DNA of 64,000 nt. It comes from an uncultured Lacinutrix sp. (GTDB lineage: Bacteria > Bacteroidota > Bacteroidia > Flavobacteriales > Flavobacteriaceae). Below, one piece after another: positions 6,975 through 15,687 of the stretch (position 1 is the first letter of the stretch; every line of letters begins with the position of its first letter). Location of the stretch: assembly GCF_947500605.1 (NCBI RefSeq), contig NZ_CANMSJ010000003.1, positions 62,001 to 126,000 on the forward strand, read 5' to 3'. The notes under the pieces are model-generated. The model made no database searches and was not told the origin of the DNA. It worked only from the letters and a program-made list of their open reading frames with translations. A program made the translations under genes and the position numbers.

Positions 6975-6982
6975 TAAATTTG
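6975..6982 (+). promoter_or_regulatory. Candidate -7 promoter element for pdxA
   Basis: TAAATTTG is a full TAnnTTTG match in the 66-base gap between divergent ribE and pdxA, 36 bases before the pdxA start. Confidence 0.6.
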
Positions 6983-7018
6983 CGAGTATAAAATTACGAA
7001 CAATAGTTAGCATTATTA

Positions 7019-8098
7019 ATGAAGAGAGAAGAAAAAATAATTGTAGGCATCTCGATTGGAGATTTAAATGGTATTGGTTCAGAGATTGTATTAAAGATTT
7101 TTGAAGATAATAGAATGATGGATTTTTATACTCCAGTAATCTTTGCATCTACAAAAACAATGACTTTTGTTAAAAACTATTTTAAATTAAATATTAATTT
7201 AAATGGCATTAATACAACAAAGGAGATTGTTCATGGAAAAGTAAACGTGCTTAATTGTTGGAAAGAAAACGTAAATATTAACTTTGGAAAAGAAGATCTT
7301 AAAATAGGTGAGTATGCTATCAAATCTTTAGAGGCTGCAACAAAAGCTTTAAAAGAAGAGGAGATTGATGTTTTAGTTACAGCTCCAATAAATAAGAGCA
7401 ATATCCAATCAGACACTTTTAAATTCCCTGGTCATACAGATTACCTAGCTCAAGAGCTAGAGGGAGATAGTTTAATGTTTATGGTTACAGATACTTTAAG
7501 AGTTGGACTTTTAACAGATCATGTTCCAGTAAAGGATGTGTCTAATCATATTTCTCCTGAATTAATTACAAAAAAAATAGAAACAGTTTATAACTCTTTA
7601 AAAACCGATTTTAGAATAAGTAAACCTAAAATTGCTGTTTTAGGCATTAATCCACATACTGGAGATAATGGTGTTATTGGAACAGAAGACGACACCGTAA
7701 TGAGACCAACACTTAAAAAAATTAAAGAAAGTGGTAAATTAGTATTTGGTCCGTATGCAGCAGATAGTTTTTTTGGAAGTGATAATTATAAAAGTTTTGA
7801 TGCTATTATTGCATCATATCACGATCAAGGCTTGATACCTTTTAAAACATTATCGTTTGGACAAGGTGTAAACTTTACAGCAGGATTAAACAGAGTTAGA
7901 ACCTCTCCAGACCACGGTACTGCTTACGAAATCGCAGGAAAAGGTGTTGCAGATACTAGTTCTTTTAAAGAAGCGTTATTTACAGCAGTAAGTATTTTTA
8001 AAAACAGAAACGAATTCGAAGAGTTAAACAAGAACCCTTTAGCCATAAGCAAAAGGAAGCGTTTTGATGAAAGAAAATACGAATCAAAAAAGAAGTAA
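7019..8098 (+). CDS. pdxA: 4-hydroxythreonine-4-phosphate dehydrogenase
   Basis: PdxA carries out an NAD-dependent step of DXP-dependent pyridoxal 5'-phosphate synthesis. The 359-residue protein begins with GISIGDLNGIGSEI, the family phosphate-binding start. It has TAPINK (about 121-126), the metal-site segment FPGHTDYLA (about 137-145), INPHTGDNG, and the SYHDQGLIPFK metal/substrate motif. The C-terminal RTSPDHGTAYEIAGKG is also diagnostic. It ends in a Lys-rich tail. It has its own promoter and lies upstream of the DUF177 gene. Confidence 0.96.
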   Translation: MKREEKIIVGISIGDLNGIGSEIVLKIFEDNRMMDFYTPVIFASTKTMTFVKNYFKLNINLNGINTTKEIVHGKVNVLNCWKENVNINFGKEDLKIGEYAIKSLEAATKALKEEEIDVLVTAPINKSNIQSDTFKFPGHTDYLAQELEGDSLMFMVTDTLRVGLLTDHVPVKDVSNHISPELITKKIETVYNSLKTDFRISKPKIAVLGINPHTGDNGVIGTEDDTVMRPTLKKIKESGKLVFGPYAADSFFGSDNYKSFDAIIASYHDQGLIPFKTLSFGQGVNFTAGLNRVRTSPDHGTAYEIAGKGVADTSSFKEALFTAVSIFKNRNEFEELNKNPLAISKRKRFDERKYESKKK

Positions 8099-8140
8099 AC
8101 AAAAAATTGTTAATAAGTCTGCTCGATAAATAAAAATTTG

Positions 8141-8148
8141 TATATTTG
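8141..8148 (+). promoter_or_regulatory. -7 promoter element for DUF177-rpmF
   Basis: TATATTTG matches TAnnTTTG exactly. It lies 22 bases before the ATG at 8171 and overlaps the upstream in-frame ATG at 8138, which argues that translation begins at 8171. Confidence 0.65.
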
Positions 8149-8170
8149 CAGGCTCAAAATAGATGTGATA

Positions 8171-8710
8171 ATGAAGCCATTGAAAGAGTTTACAATTCCA
8201 TTTGTAGGTTTAAAAGAAGGAAAGCATCAATTTGATTTTAATATTGAAAATAAGTTCTTTGAATATTTCGGGTATGAAGACTTTAACAGTAGTAATTTAA
8301 AAGTTGATGTCGATTTTATAAAAAAATCAACACTTTTAGAACTACATTTTGAAGTTTCAGGAACAGTAAACGTTAATTGTGACGTTACTAATGAACCTTA
8401 CGACCAATCAATTGAAAATGCTTTCGATTTGGTAGTTAAGTTTGGAGAAGAATACAATGATGAGAATATAGATATTCTTATTATTTCTCATGGAGAATAC
8501 GAGATCAATATACAACAATATGTATATGAACTTATCGTATTAGCCATGCCAACAAAACGTATTCATCCTGGGATTGAAGATGGTACGTTAGATTCAGATA
8601 TACTTGAAAGATTAGAAGAATTAAGTCCTAAAGAAAAGGATATAAAAGAAGACCAAGAGGAAATAGATCCTCGTTGGAATACATTAAAGAAACTATTAAC
8701 GGATAAATAA
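8171..8710 (+). CDS. DUF177 / YceD family protein
   Basis: The 179-residue protein belongs to the DUF177 (YceD) family, found next to rpmF in most bacteria and linked in plants to 23S rRNA maturation. Visible features are an N-terminal KPLKEFTIPFVGLKEG, a central VNCDVTNEPYD (the position where many members have CxRC-type residues), and an acidic C-terminus ending PRWNTLKKLLTD. The upstream ATG at 8138 lies inside the promoter, so the start at 8171 is preferred. It is 9 bases from rpmF and in one transcript with it. Confidence 0.9.
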   Translation: MKPLKEFTIPFVGLKEGKHQFDFNIENKFFEYFGYEDFNSSNLKVDVDFIKKSTLLELHFEVSGTVNVNCDVTNEPYDQSIENAFDLVVKFGEEYNDENIDILIISHGEYEINIQQYVYELIVLAMPTKRIHPGIEDGTLDSDILERLEELSPKEKDIKEDQEEIDPRWNTLKKLLTDK

Positions 8711-8719
8711 AATAATAAA

Positions 8720-8923
8720 ATGGCACATCCTAAAAGAAAAATCTCGAAAACAAGAAGAGATAAAAGAAGAACTCATTACAAAGCAACTGCGCCACAGGTT
8801 GCAACTTGCCCAACAACAGGTGAGCCGCACTTATACCATAGAGCACACTGGTTCGAAGGAAAGTTATATTACAGAGGTCAAGTATTAATTGACAATGCTG
8901 TTGCAGAAGAGAATATTGCATAA
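8720..8923 (+). CDS. rpmF: 50S ribosomal protein L32
   Basis: The 67-residue basic protein starts [19 protein letters not shown], the standard bacterial L32 N-terminus after Met. [15 protein letters not shown] follows in place of the usual zinc-binding Cys pairs; only one Cys (C29) remains, so this is a zinc-independent form. It is co-transcribed with the DUF177 gene and followed by a strong hairpin. Confidence 0.97.
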   Translation: MAHPKRKISKTRRDKRRTHYKATAPQVATCPTTGEPHLYHRAHWFEGKLYYRGQVLIDNAVAEENIA

Positions 8924-8943
8924 TATACTATGCATGCATATAG

Positions 8944-8967
8944 AAAACGCTCACTTGTGGGCGTTTT
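8944..8967 (+). terminator. Terminator after rpmF
   Basis: A stem AAAACGCTCAC/GTGGGCGTTTT (one G-T pair) with a 2-base TT loop is followed by T-run. It separates rpmF from fabH, so fabH needs read-through or its own promoter in 8968-9100. Confidence 0.85.
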
Positions 8968-9100
8968 TTTTGTTATATATTTTTCTTTAAGTTAAAAACA
9001 ACTTAATTTGCACGTAATTAATTGAAAATTGCTACTTTTAATAAAATACGGCCCTCTTTTGATGGTTTCTAGCGATTTTCGATCAAATTAACTTAAAAAT

Positions 9101-10096
9101 ATGAGTAAAATCTCTGCGGCAATTACAGCTGTAGGCGCATATGTGCCAGAGTATAGATTAACCAATAAGATCTTAGAATCTATGGTTGATACAAACGACG
9201 AATGGATAACCTCTAGAACAGGTATCAAAGAACGTCGCATATTAAAAGGAGAAGGCAAAGGAACTTCCTATATGGCTATTAAAGCCGCTCAAGACCTTCT
9301 ACAAAAATCTAAAGTAAATCCTGAAGACATAGAACTGGTAATTGTAGCTACTGCAACTCCAGATATGCAAGCCGCATCTACTGCTGCTTATACAGCTACG
9401 CAAATAGGAGCAGTAAATGCATTCTCTTTCGATTTAGAAGCTGCGTGCTCTGGTTTTCTCTTTGGCATGTCAACAGCTGCTAGATATATTGAGTCTGGGC
9501 GCTACAAAAACGTATTACTTATTGGAGCAGACAAAAACTCTTCAATGATTAATTACGAAGACAGAGCAACATGCATCATCTTTGGAGATGGAGCAGGAGC
9601 TGTGTTATTTCAGCCAAATGAAGAAGGTTTAGGTTTACAAGACGAATATTTAAGAAGTGATGGATCTGGTAGAGAATTTCTACAAGTAAAATCAAGCGGA
9701 TCTTCATATCCTGTTACAGCAGAAACTTTAGCTAAAAAAGAGAATTTTGTTTTTCAAGATGGAAAAACAGTATTTAAAAATGCCGTTTTTAATATGGCAG
9801 ATGTAGCAGAAAAAATTCTTAAAAGGAATAATTTAACAAATGATGATGTGGCATGGTTAGCGGCACATCAAGCCAATAAAAGAATTATAGATGCGACTGC
9901 AAAGCGCATTGAATTAGACAATGATAAAGTAATGATGAATATAGAAAAGTATGGAAATACTACTTCTGCAACATTACCTTTATTAATAAATGATTACGAA
10001 TCGCAATTAAAAAAAGGCGATAATATTATCTTTGCTGCCTTTGGCGGTGGATTTACTTGGGGCTCAATATATTTAAAGTGGGCTTACAACTCTTAA
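9101..10096 (+). CDS. fabH: 3-oxoacyl-[acyl-carrier-protein] synthase III
   Basis: FabH starts fatty acid synthesis by condensing acetyl-CoA (or a branched acyl-CoA) with malonyl-ACP. The 331-residue protein has the full catalytic triad: Cys116 (DLEAACSGF), His256 (WLAAHQANKR) and Asn286 (YGNTTSATLPL). WITSRTGIKERR near 35-46 and GDGAGAVLF near 162 are family signatures. It leads the fabH-accB-accC cluster, supplying both the malonyl-CoA route and its first user. The 130-base upstream gap holds a weak inverted repeat TTTGAT/ATCAAA (9058-9087). Confidence 0.96.
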   Translation: MSKISAAITAVGAYVPEYRLTNKILESMVDTNDEWITSRTGIKERRILKGEGKGTSYMAIKAAQDLLQKSKVNPEDIELVIVATATPDMQAASTAAYTATQIGAVNAFSFDLEAACSGFLFGMSTAARYIESGRYKNVLLIGADKNSSMINYEDRATCIIFGDGAGAVLFQPNEEGLGLQDEYLRSDGSGREFLQVKSSGSSYPVTAETLAKKENFVFQDGKTVFKNAVFNMADVAEKILKRNNLTNDDVAWLAAHQANKRIIDATAKRIELDNDKVMMNIEKYGNTTSATLPLLINDYESQLKKGDNIIFAAFGGGFTWGSIYLKWAYNS

Positions 10097-10132
10097 TAAA
10101 ACTAACAAAAAACACTTAATAACTCTAATATT

Positions 10133-10609
10133 ATGGATTTAAAGGACATTCAAAACTTAATTAAGTTTGTAGCAAAATCTGGTGCAAGTGAGGTTAAATT
10201 AGAAACAGAAGACGTTAAGATTACAATAAAAACAGGATCTGAAGAGACAACAATTGTGCAGCAGATGCCAATGGGTCAGATGCCACAAATGCAAATGCCA
10301 GTAGCACAAGCTCCTGCACCGGCAGCAGCTGCAACTCCAGTTGCACCAGTAGAAAGCGAAGACTCTAAATACATAACTGTAAAATCTCCAATAATTGGTA
10401 CATTTTATAGAAAACCATCTCCAGATAAGCCATTATTTGTAGAGGTAGGACAAACTATAGCAGAAGGAGACGTGCTTTGTATTATTGAAGCTATGAAATT
10501 ATTTAACGAAATCGAATCTGAAGTATCAGGTAAAGTAGTTAAAATTTTAGTGGACGACTCTTCTCCAGTAGAGTTTGATCAGCCATTATTTTTAGTAGAT
10601 CCATCTTAA
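10133..10609 (+). CDS. accB: Acetyl-CoA carboxylase biotin carboxyl carrier protein
   Basis: AccB carries the biotin of acetyl-CoA carboxylase. The 158-residue protein has an N-terminal helical region (1-40), a Met/Pro/Ala-rich flexible linker with repeated QMP units (44-75), and the biotinyl domain (about 78-157). The biotinylated lysine is K122 in IIEAMKLFNEIE. The linker is simple-sequence, which accounts for the short DNA repeats at 10261-10330. It is 36 bases after fabH and upstream of accC. Confidence 0.96.
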   Translation: MDLKDIQNLIKFVAKSGASEVKLETEDVKITIKTGSEETTIVQQMPMGQMPQMQMPVAQAPAPAAAATPVAPVESEDSKYITVKSPIIGTFYRKPSPDKPLFVEVGQTIAEGDVLCIIEAMKLFNEIESEVSGKVVKILVDDSSPVEFDQPLFLVDPS

Positions 10610-10612
10610 TAT

Positions 10613-10657
10613 AAATCCCAATTTTCAATTCGCAAACTCCCATATAAATTGGGATTT
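10613..10657 (+). terminator. Hairpin between accB and accC
   Basis: A perfect 12-bp stem AAATCCCAATTT/AAATTGGGATTT with a 21-base loop is followed by GTTTTTTG. It is terminator-like but lies inside what is normally one operon, so it may be an attenuator, a processing site or a partial terminator that sets the accB:accC ratio. Confidence 0.6.
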
Positions 10658-10688
10658 GTTTTTTGAATATTGAAAATTATTAGCATTT

Positions 10689-12041
10689 ATGTTTAAAAAA
10701 ATATTAGTTGCCAATAGAGGAGAAATAGCACTACGTGTTATTAGAACCTGTAAAGAAATGGGCATCAAAACTGTAGCAGTTTATTCTACTGCAGATGCCG
10801 AAAGTCTTCACGTTAAATTTGCAGACGAAGCGGTTTGTATTGGTCCAGCGCCAAGTAGCGAATCGTATTTAAAAATGTCTAACATTATAGCAGCAGCAGA
10901 AATTACAAATGCAGACGCTATACATCCGGGTTATGGATTTTTATCAGAAAATGCTAAATTTTCTAAAATCTGTGCCGAACACGAAATCAAATTTATTGGA
11001 GCTTCTCCAGAAATGATTGATCGTATGGGTGATAAGGCCAATGCAAAATCAACAATGATTGAAGCTGGTGTACCTTGTGTACCAGGAAGTGAAGGTATTA
11101 TAGAAACTTTTGAAGATTGTAAAAAGATAGCAGTTGAAACCGGTTATCCAGTAATGCTTAAAGCATCAGCTGGTGGAGGTGGAAAAGGAATGCGTGCCGT
11201 TTGGAAACCAGAAGATTTACAAGAAGCTTGGGAATCTGCAAGACAAGAGTCTAAAGCTGCATTTGGAAACGATGATATGTACATGGAAAAGCTTATTGAA
11301 GAGCCTCGACACATCGAAATTCAAATTGTAGGAGACTCAAGAGGAACAGCATGTCATTTATCAGAAAGAGATTGTTCTATCCAAAGACGTCACCAAAAAT
11401 TAACAGAAGAAGTACCTTCTCCATTCATGACGAATGCTTTACGTAAAAAAATGGGTGATGCCGCAGTAAAAGCAGCAGAATATATTAAGTACGAAGGAGC
11501 AGGAACAGTTGAGTTTTTAGTAGATAAGCATAGAAATTTCTACTTCATGGAGATGAATACACGTATTCAAGTAGAGCACCCAATTACAGAACAAGTAATA
11601 GATTTCGATTTAATTCGTGAGCAAATTCTTGTAGCTGCAGGTGTGCCAATTTCTGGTAAAAATTATTTACCACAATTACACTCTATAGAATGTAGAATTA
11701 ATGCTGAAGATCCTTTCAATGACTTTAGACCGTCACCAGGAAAAATCACAACATTACATGCACCTGGAGGACATGGAGTACGTTTAGATACTCATGTTTA
11801 TGCAGGATATTCTATACCGCCTAATTACGATTCTATGATTGCAAAGTTAATTACAACTGCGCAAACAAGAGAAGAAGCAATTAATAAAATGAAACGTGCT
11901 TTAGACGAATTTGTAATAGAAGGTATCAAAACAACAATACCATTCCATAGACAATTAATGGATCACCCAGATTATTTAGCGGGTAACTATACTACAAAAT
12001 TTATGGAAGATTTTGTAATGGAAAAACCAATAGAAGATTAA
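10689..12041 (+). CDS. accC: Acetyl-CoA carboxylase biotin carboxylase subunit
   Basis: AccC carboxylates the biotin on AccB with ATP and bicarbonate. The 450-residue ATP-grasp protein starts with the N-terminal [19 protein letters not shown]. It has the [10 protein letters not shown] motif, the glycine-rich [12 protein letters not shown] loop (about 157-168), the catalytic [11 protein letters not shown] segment, and the C-terminal biotin carboxylase domain ([10 protein letters not shown] onward). The length is that of stand-alone AccC. A strong bidirectional hairpin follows. Confidence 0.97.
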   Translation: MFKKILVANRGEIALRVIRTCKEMGIKTVAVYSTADAESLHVKFADEAVCIGPAPSSESYLKMSNIIAAAEITNADAIHPGYGFLSENAKFSKICAEHEIKFIGASPEMIDRMGDKANAKSTMIEAGVPCVPGSEGIIETFEDCKKIAVETGYPVMLKASAGGGGKGMRAVWKPEDLQEAWESARQESKAAFGNDDMYMEKLIEEPRHIEIQIVGDSRGTACHLSERDCSIQRRHQKLTEEVPSPFMTNALRKKMGDAAVKAAEYIKYEGAGTVEFLVDKHRNFYFMEMNTRIQVEHPITEQVIDFDLIREQILVAAGVPISGKNYLPQLHSIECRINAEDPFNDFRPSPGKITTLHAPGGHGVRLDTHVYAGYSIPPNYDSMIAKLITTAQTREEAINKMKRALDEFVIEGIKTTIPFHRQLMDHPDYLAGNYTTKFMEDFVMEKPIED

Positions 12042-12044
12042 AAC

Positions 12045-12079
12045 AAAAAAGCGACTTGAATATTTCAAGTCGCTTTTTT
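12045..12079. terminator. Bidirectional terminator between accC and the lipoprotein gene
   Basis: A 16-bp stem AAAAAAGCGACTTGAA/TTCAAGTCGCTTTTTT with a 3-base loop lies between convergent genes. Confidence 0.92.
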
Positions 12080-12601
12080 TTATAATGTAAAATTTTCTTT
12101 AATAATTTTAATAACATGTGGAACTTTATCTGTAGCAAAGTTTAGAGTTATACTATATTCATTTTCTTTAATGTTAGTAAGTAGTAAATTCCCTTGAGAA
12201 ATAGCGTAAGCTCCTGTTTGTCCTCGACAAAAACAATACCTTTCAAAGCCAACATTAGCTTTTTTTAAATCTACATCTGTTAAATTTAACTCTAAGCCTT
12301 TAGAGTCAATTTCAATATAAATTACCTCTCTATAATTAGAATCTTGAAAACCTTCAATTTCATTTCGTTTGTATTCAAATTTTAAAACAGTTTTTTCTCC
12401 ATCTAAAAGCTCAGAATAACTATTACCGAATTCGTCGATTTTTATATTGTAAGTTTTATTTTTTAAAATATTAAAGGAACAGATTCCATCTTCTGGACAT
12501 AAAATTGTTTCATCAACGAAAAGCGTTTTTGTATTTAAATTCTTGCTTGTATTGCAAGCAATAGCAAAAAAACAAACAAGCGTTGTGTATAATAATTTCA
12601 T
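12080..12601 (-). CDS. Hypothetical lipoprotein
   Basis: The 173-residue protein has a lipoprotein signal peptide with lipobox FAIAC (lipidated Cys16). The mature part includes a CPEDGICSF segment (two Cys near 37-43) and a later RYCFCRGQTGAY motif (about 118-129). The strand-rich pattern suggests a small beta domain. I do not recognise a characterised family. It sits alone, convergent with accC and divergent from the first metalloprotease. Confidence 0.75.
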   Translation of the reverse strand: MKLLYTTLVCFFAIACNTSKNLNTKTLFVDETILCPEDGICSFNILKNKTYNIKIDEFGNSYSELLDGEKTVLKFEYKRNEIEGFQDSNYREVIYIEIDSKGLELNLTDVDLKKANVGFERYCFCRGQTGAYAISQGNLLLTNIKENEYSITLNFATDKVPHVIKIIKENFTL

Positions 12602-12638
12602 ATTTAAAGGTAATAAATTTAAATTTAACTACAAATTT

Positions 12639-12669
12639 TTGGTACTGAGCTATTAGCAATTTATATTTA
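12639..12669 (+). promoter_or_regulatory. Candidate promoter of the first metalloprotease
   Basis: TTG at 12639-12641, a 20-base spacer, then TATATTTA at 12662-12669 (7 of 8 to TAnnTTTG), about 22 bases before the ATG. Confidence 0.5.
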
Positions 12670-12691
12670 TACTTCATTAAAAAATAACGAC

Positions 12692-15457
12692 ATGAAAAAA
12701 AAGTACTTTAAATGGTTGTTTACTTTAATGCTTTGCGTGTTAATAACACTGCCTGCATTATCGCAAAACAAAAAATCTTTATGGAATAAGACATCTAAAA
12801 ATGCTGCTTCAAAAAAGGAGCTCGCTTTTAGAAAAAGCGAACCAAATAAGGCAGATTATTATCAATTAGATATTAATGCCTTAAAAGCAGAGCTTCAAAA
12901 TGCACCAAATAGAAATACTTATTTTGGGGCTTCAAATCTTCTTTTAGATTTTCCTACAGCAGAAGGAACTTTAGAAGCTTATAGAATTAAAGAAGCTCCA
13001 ATAATGGAAGAAGAGCTTCAGAATAAGTATCCAAATATCCGTACATATGTAGGAGAAAGTGTAAATACACCAGGTACAGTTATTCGTTTTAGTATAACAT
13101 CTCAGGGATTGCACACTATGTCTATGTCGAATAATAATGGGACTCAATTTATAGATCCTTATACAAAAGGAGGTAATGAATATATAGTCTATGCTAAAAA
13201 GAATTTACCAGTATTAGATCAAAATTGGGAATGTGGTGTAGTTGATGGTGAAGCAATTGAAGAAAATAAAGGTTTGGAAATCAGTATGCAAAGGAATGCT
13301 GATGATGGTCTATTAAGAAACTTTAGAATTGCAGTTGCTACTACTATTGAGTATTCATCATTCCATTGGATGGCGGCAGGACTTACTGCTGCAGATAGTG
13401 AAGCAGCTAAAAGAACAGCTGTTATGGCTGCTGTTGTTGTAACAATAAACAGAAACAATCAAATTTATGAAAGAGATTTATCTATCACGATGACATTGGT
13501 TGGAAACAATGATAGCATCGTTTTTGTTAATTCTGATAACTTTTCAAATGATAATGCAAGTGCTTTAATTAATGAAAGTCAAACAGTTATAAATGCGACA
13601 ATAGGTTCTGCAAATTACGATATTGGACATACTTTTAGTACAGGTGGTGGAGGTTTAGCACAATTAAACTCTCCATGTACAGGAAATAAAGCAAGAGGTA
13701 TTACAGGTTTACCAGCACCAGTTGGAGATGCTTACGATATTGATTTTGTTGCTCATGAGTTAGGACATCAATTTGGTGCTCCCCATACATGGAACGGTAC
13801 GGAAGGAAATTGTACTACGGGAGCTAGAACAGCTTCTAATGCATACGAGCCTGGAAGTGGATCAACTATTATGGCTTATGCTGGAATATGTGCACCACAA
13901 AATGTACAGAATAATAGTGACGCTTATTTTCATCAAAAGAGTTTACAAATGATTTGGGATAACGTTACAACTGGTAATAGCCAATGTGCCTCAACGACTA
14001 ATACAGGTAATAATGCACCAACATCTAATGCTGGAGCAGATTACATTATTCCAAGTTCTACACCTTATATGTTAACAGGAACTTCTACAGATTCTGATGG
14101 AACAGCAACACATACATATACATGGGAGCAATACGATTTAGGAGCAGCAGGTTTGCCTCTAGAAACTAATACTTCTGGACCAATGGTAAGATCTTATACA
14201 GGAACATCAAGCCAAACAAGATTTATTCCTAGAATGGAAGATATTCTTATTTCTGGAGGTGTTTCCACAACTTGGGAGAAATTAGCTTCTGTTGCAAGAA
14301 CACAAAATTTTAGACTTACAGTTAGAGATAATGATATTTCTGGTGGACAAACGGCTGTAGATGAAATGGCTGTTACTGTTAATAGTGCAAATACAATACC
14401 TTTTGCCGTTACTTCTCAAAGTTCATTAACATCTTGGGTAGGAGGAGATACAGAAATTATTACTTGGGATGTTGCAGGAACAAACGCAGGAGCAGTAAAC
14501 TCACCTAATGTAGATATTTTATTATCTACTGATGGAGGTTTAACTTATAACACTGCTATCGCAACTGCTGTTCCTAATAATGGAACATATAGTATCACAG
14601 TTCCTGATATTGTAGAAGGGAATTGTAGAATAATGGTAAAAGGAAGTAATAATATCTTTTTTAATATTAACACAGCTAGAATTGCTATAGGGTTTGGTTT
14701 TACAGAATCCTGTACAACTTATTCTTATGCTATCAATCAAACCATCGCATCTAATGCAACTGCATTTGAGTTTTTTGATGAAGATGTAACAGATTCTGGT
14801 ATTATATCTGATGTTAATGTAAAATATGATATAACGACATCTAATCTATCACAATTACATTTAGCAATTATAGCTCCAAACGGACCAGGAGGAACAGATT
14901 TAAATAGATCTTACCTATACGCAGCAGGACCATGTACAGCTACAGATGGTAGTGCTAACATACAAGTAACTTTCGATGATGAAGCTTCAGGGCCAATAGT
15001 ATGTGGTACCAATCCTTTAGTAGGAACAGTAACTACTGCAAACCTTACTACAGGAGCAATACCTTTAAGTATTTTTGATGGTCAAGAAATGAACGGAACT
15101 TGGAGATTTATGGCTGCAAATTTAGGTTCAAGTAACATGGTTTTTAATACTGTAGATTTAGAAATTTGCACACTAGAACTTGCACCTTTAAGTGTTGAAG
15201 ATTTTGATTTAGAAAACTCATTCTCTGTATTTCCAAATCCAAATAATGGAGAGTTTACAGTTAAGTTTAATGAAGCGACAGGAAACATAAATTTAGAAGT
15301 AATAGATATTAGAGGTCGTTCTATATTTAAAAACAACTATAATAACTCAGGTGATTTTAGTAAAACTATTAACTTAGGAAGTGTACAGTCTGGAATGTAT
15401 TTACTTCGTGTAAATAATGGTACTAAAGCAGTAACTAAAAAGATTATTGTAGAGTAA
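12692..15457 (+). CDS. Secreted reprolysin-like zinc metalloprotease with P-domain and type IX sorting domain
   Basis: The 921-residue protein is exported: signal peptide (1-26), a propeptide-like region (to about 200), and a metzincin catalytic domain. The zinc motif HELGHQFGAPH has ligands H355, H359 and H365 and catalytic E356. After it comes a PKD/Ig-like region (about 440-560) and a beta domain beginning TIPFAVTSQS (about 565-670). A proprotein-convertase-type P-domain (about 673-840) follows. The C-terminal type A domain starts near FSVFPNPNNGEF, has the SGMYLLRV motif, and ends KKIIVE. It should be secreted by the Por system and act outside the cell. Its terminator and C-terminal domain closely resemble those of the next gene. 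Confidence 0.9.
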   Translation: MKKKYFKWLFTLMLCVLITLPALSQNKKSLWNKTSKNAASKKELAFRKSEPNKADYYQLDINALKAELQNAPNRNTYFGASNLLLDFPTAEGTLEAYRIKEAPIMEEELQNKYPNIRTYVGESVNTPGTVIRFSITSQGLHTMSMSNNNGTQFIDPYTKGGNEYIVYAKKNLPVLDQNWECGVVDGEAIEENKGLEISMQRNADDGLLRNFRIAVATTIEYSSFHWMAAGLTAADSEAAKRTAVMAAVVVTINRNNQIYERDLSITMTLVGNNDSIVFVNSDNFSNDNASALINESQTVINATIGSANYDIGHTFSTGGGGLAQLNSPCTGNKARGITGLPAPVGDAYDIDFVAHELGHQFGAPHTWNGTEGNCTTGARTASNAYEPGSGSTIMAYAGICAPQNVQNNSDAYFHQKSLQMIWDNVTTGNSQCASTTNTGNNAPTSNAGADYIIPSSTPYMLTGTSTDSDGTATHTYTWEQYDLGAAGLPLETNTSGPMVRSYTGTSSQTRFIPRMEDILISGGVSTTWEKLASVARTQNFRLTVRDNDISGGQTAVDEMAVTVNSANTIPFAVTSQSSLTSWVGGDTEIITWDVAGTNAGAVNSPNVDILLSTDGGLTYNTAIATAVPNNGTYSITVPDIVEGNCRIMVKGSNNIFFNINTARIAIGFGFTESCTTYSYAINQTIASNATAFEFFDEDVTDSGIISDVNVKYDITTSNLSQLHLAIIAPNGPGGTDLNRSYLYAAGPCTATDGSANIQVTFDDEASGPIVCGTNPLVGTVTTANLTTGAIPLSIFDGQEMNGTWRFMAANLGSSNMVFNTVDLEICTLELAPLSVEDFDLENSFSVFPNPNNGEFTVKFNEATGNINLEVIDIRGRSIFKNNYNNSGDFSKTINLGSVQSGMYLLRVNNGTKAVTKKIIVE

Positions 15458-15480
15458 TATTACATTTATCAATATTTTAA

Positions 15481-15510
15481 AAAAACTCCGAAAGCAATTT
15501 CGGAGTTTTT
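15481..15510 (+). terminator. Terminator after the first metalloprotease
   Basis: A 13-bp stem AAAAACTCCGAAA/TTTCGGAGTTTTT closed by a GCAA (GNRA-type) tetraloop, with T-run. The same stem and loop recur at 18539-18568. Confidence 0.92.
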
Positions 15511-15687
15511 TTATATATAAGATGTATTGTTAATTAAGTAGTAATTTTTTTTCTAAAAAACCTTTAAAAATTAAATTCTCTATAGGTTTGGTAGGGTATG
15601 TAGATAAATATTAAATAGAATTTTAACACAAAACCTTCCGTTTTATTTTTAACTTTAAGGCTTAAAATAATATTATCATAAACAATC

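Noticed and set aside
9058-9087. Inverted repeat TTTGAT/ATCAAA upstream of fabH as an operator
   Set aside because: The arms are only six bases and AT-rich; too weak to call without comparison to relatives.
10261-10330. Short tandem DNA repeats, possible CRISPR-like or VNTR array
   Set aside because: They code for the Met-Gln-Pro and Ala/Pro linker of AccB, normal low-complexity sequence, and there are no spacers.
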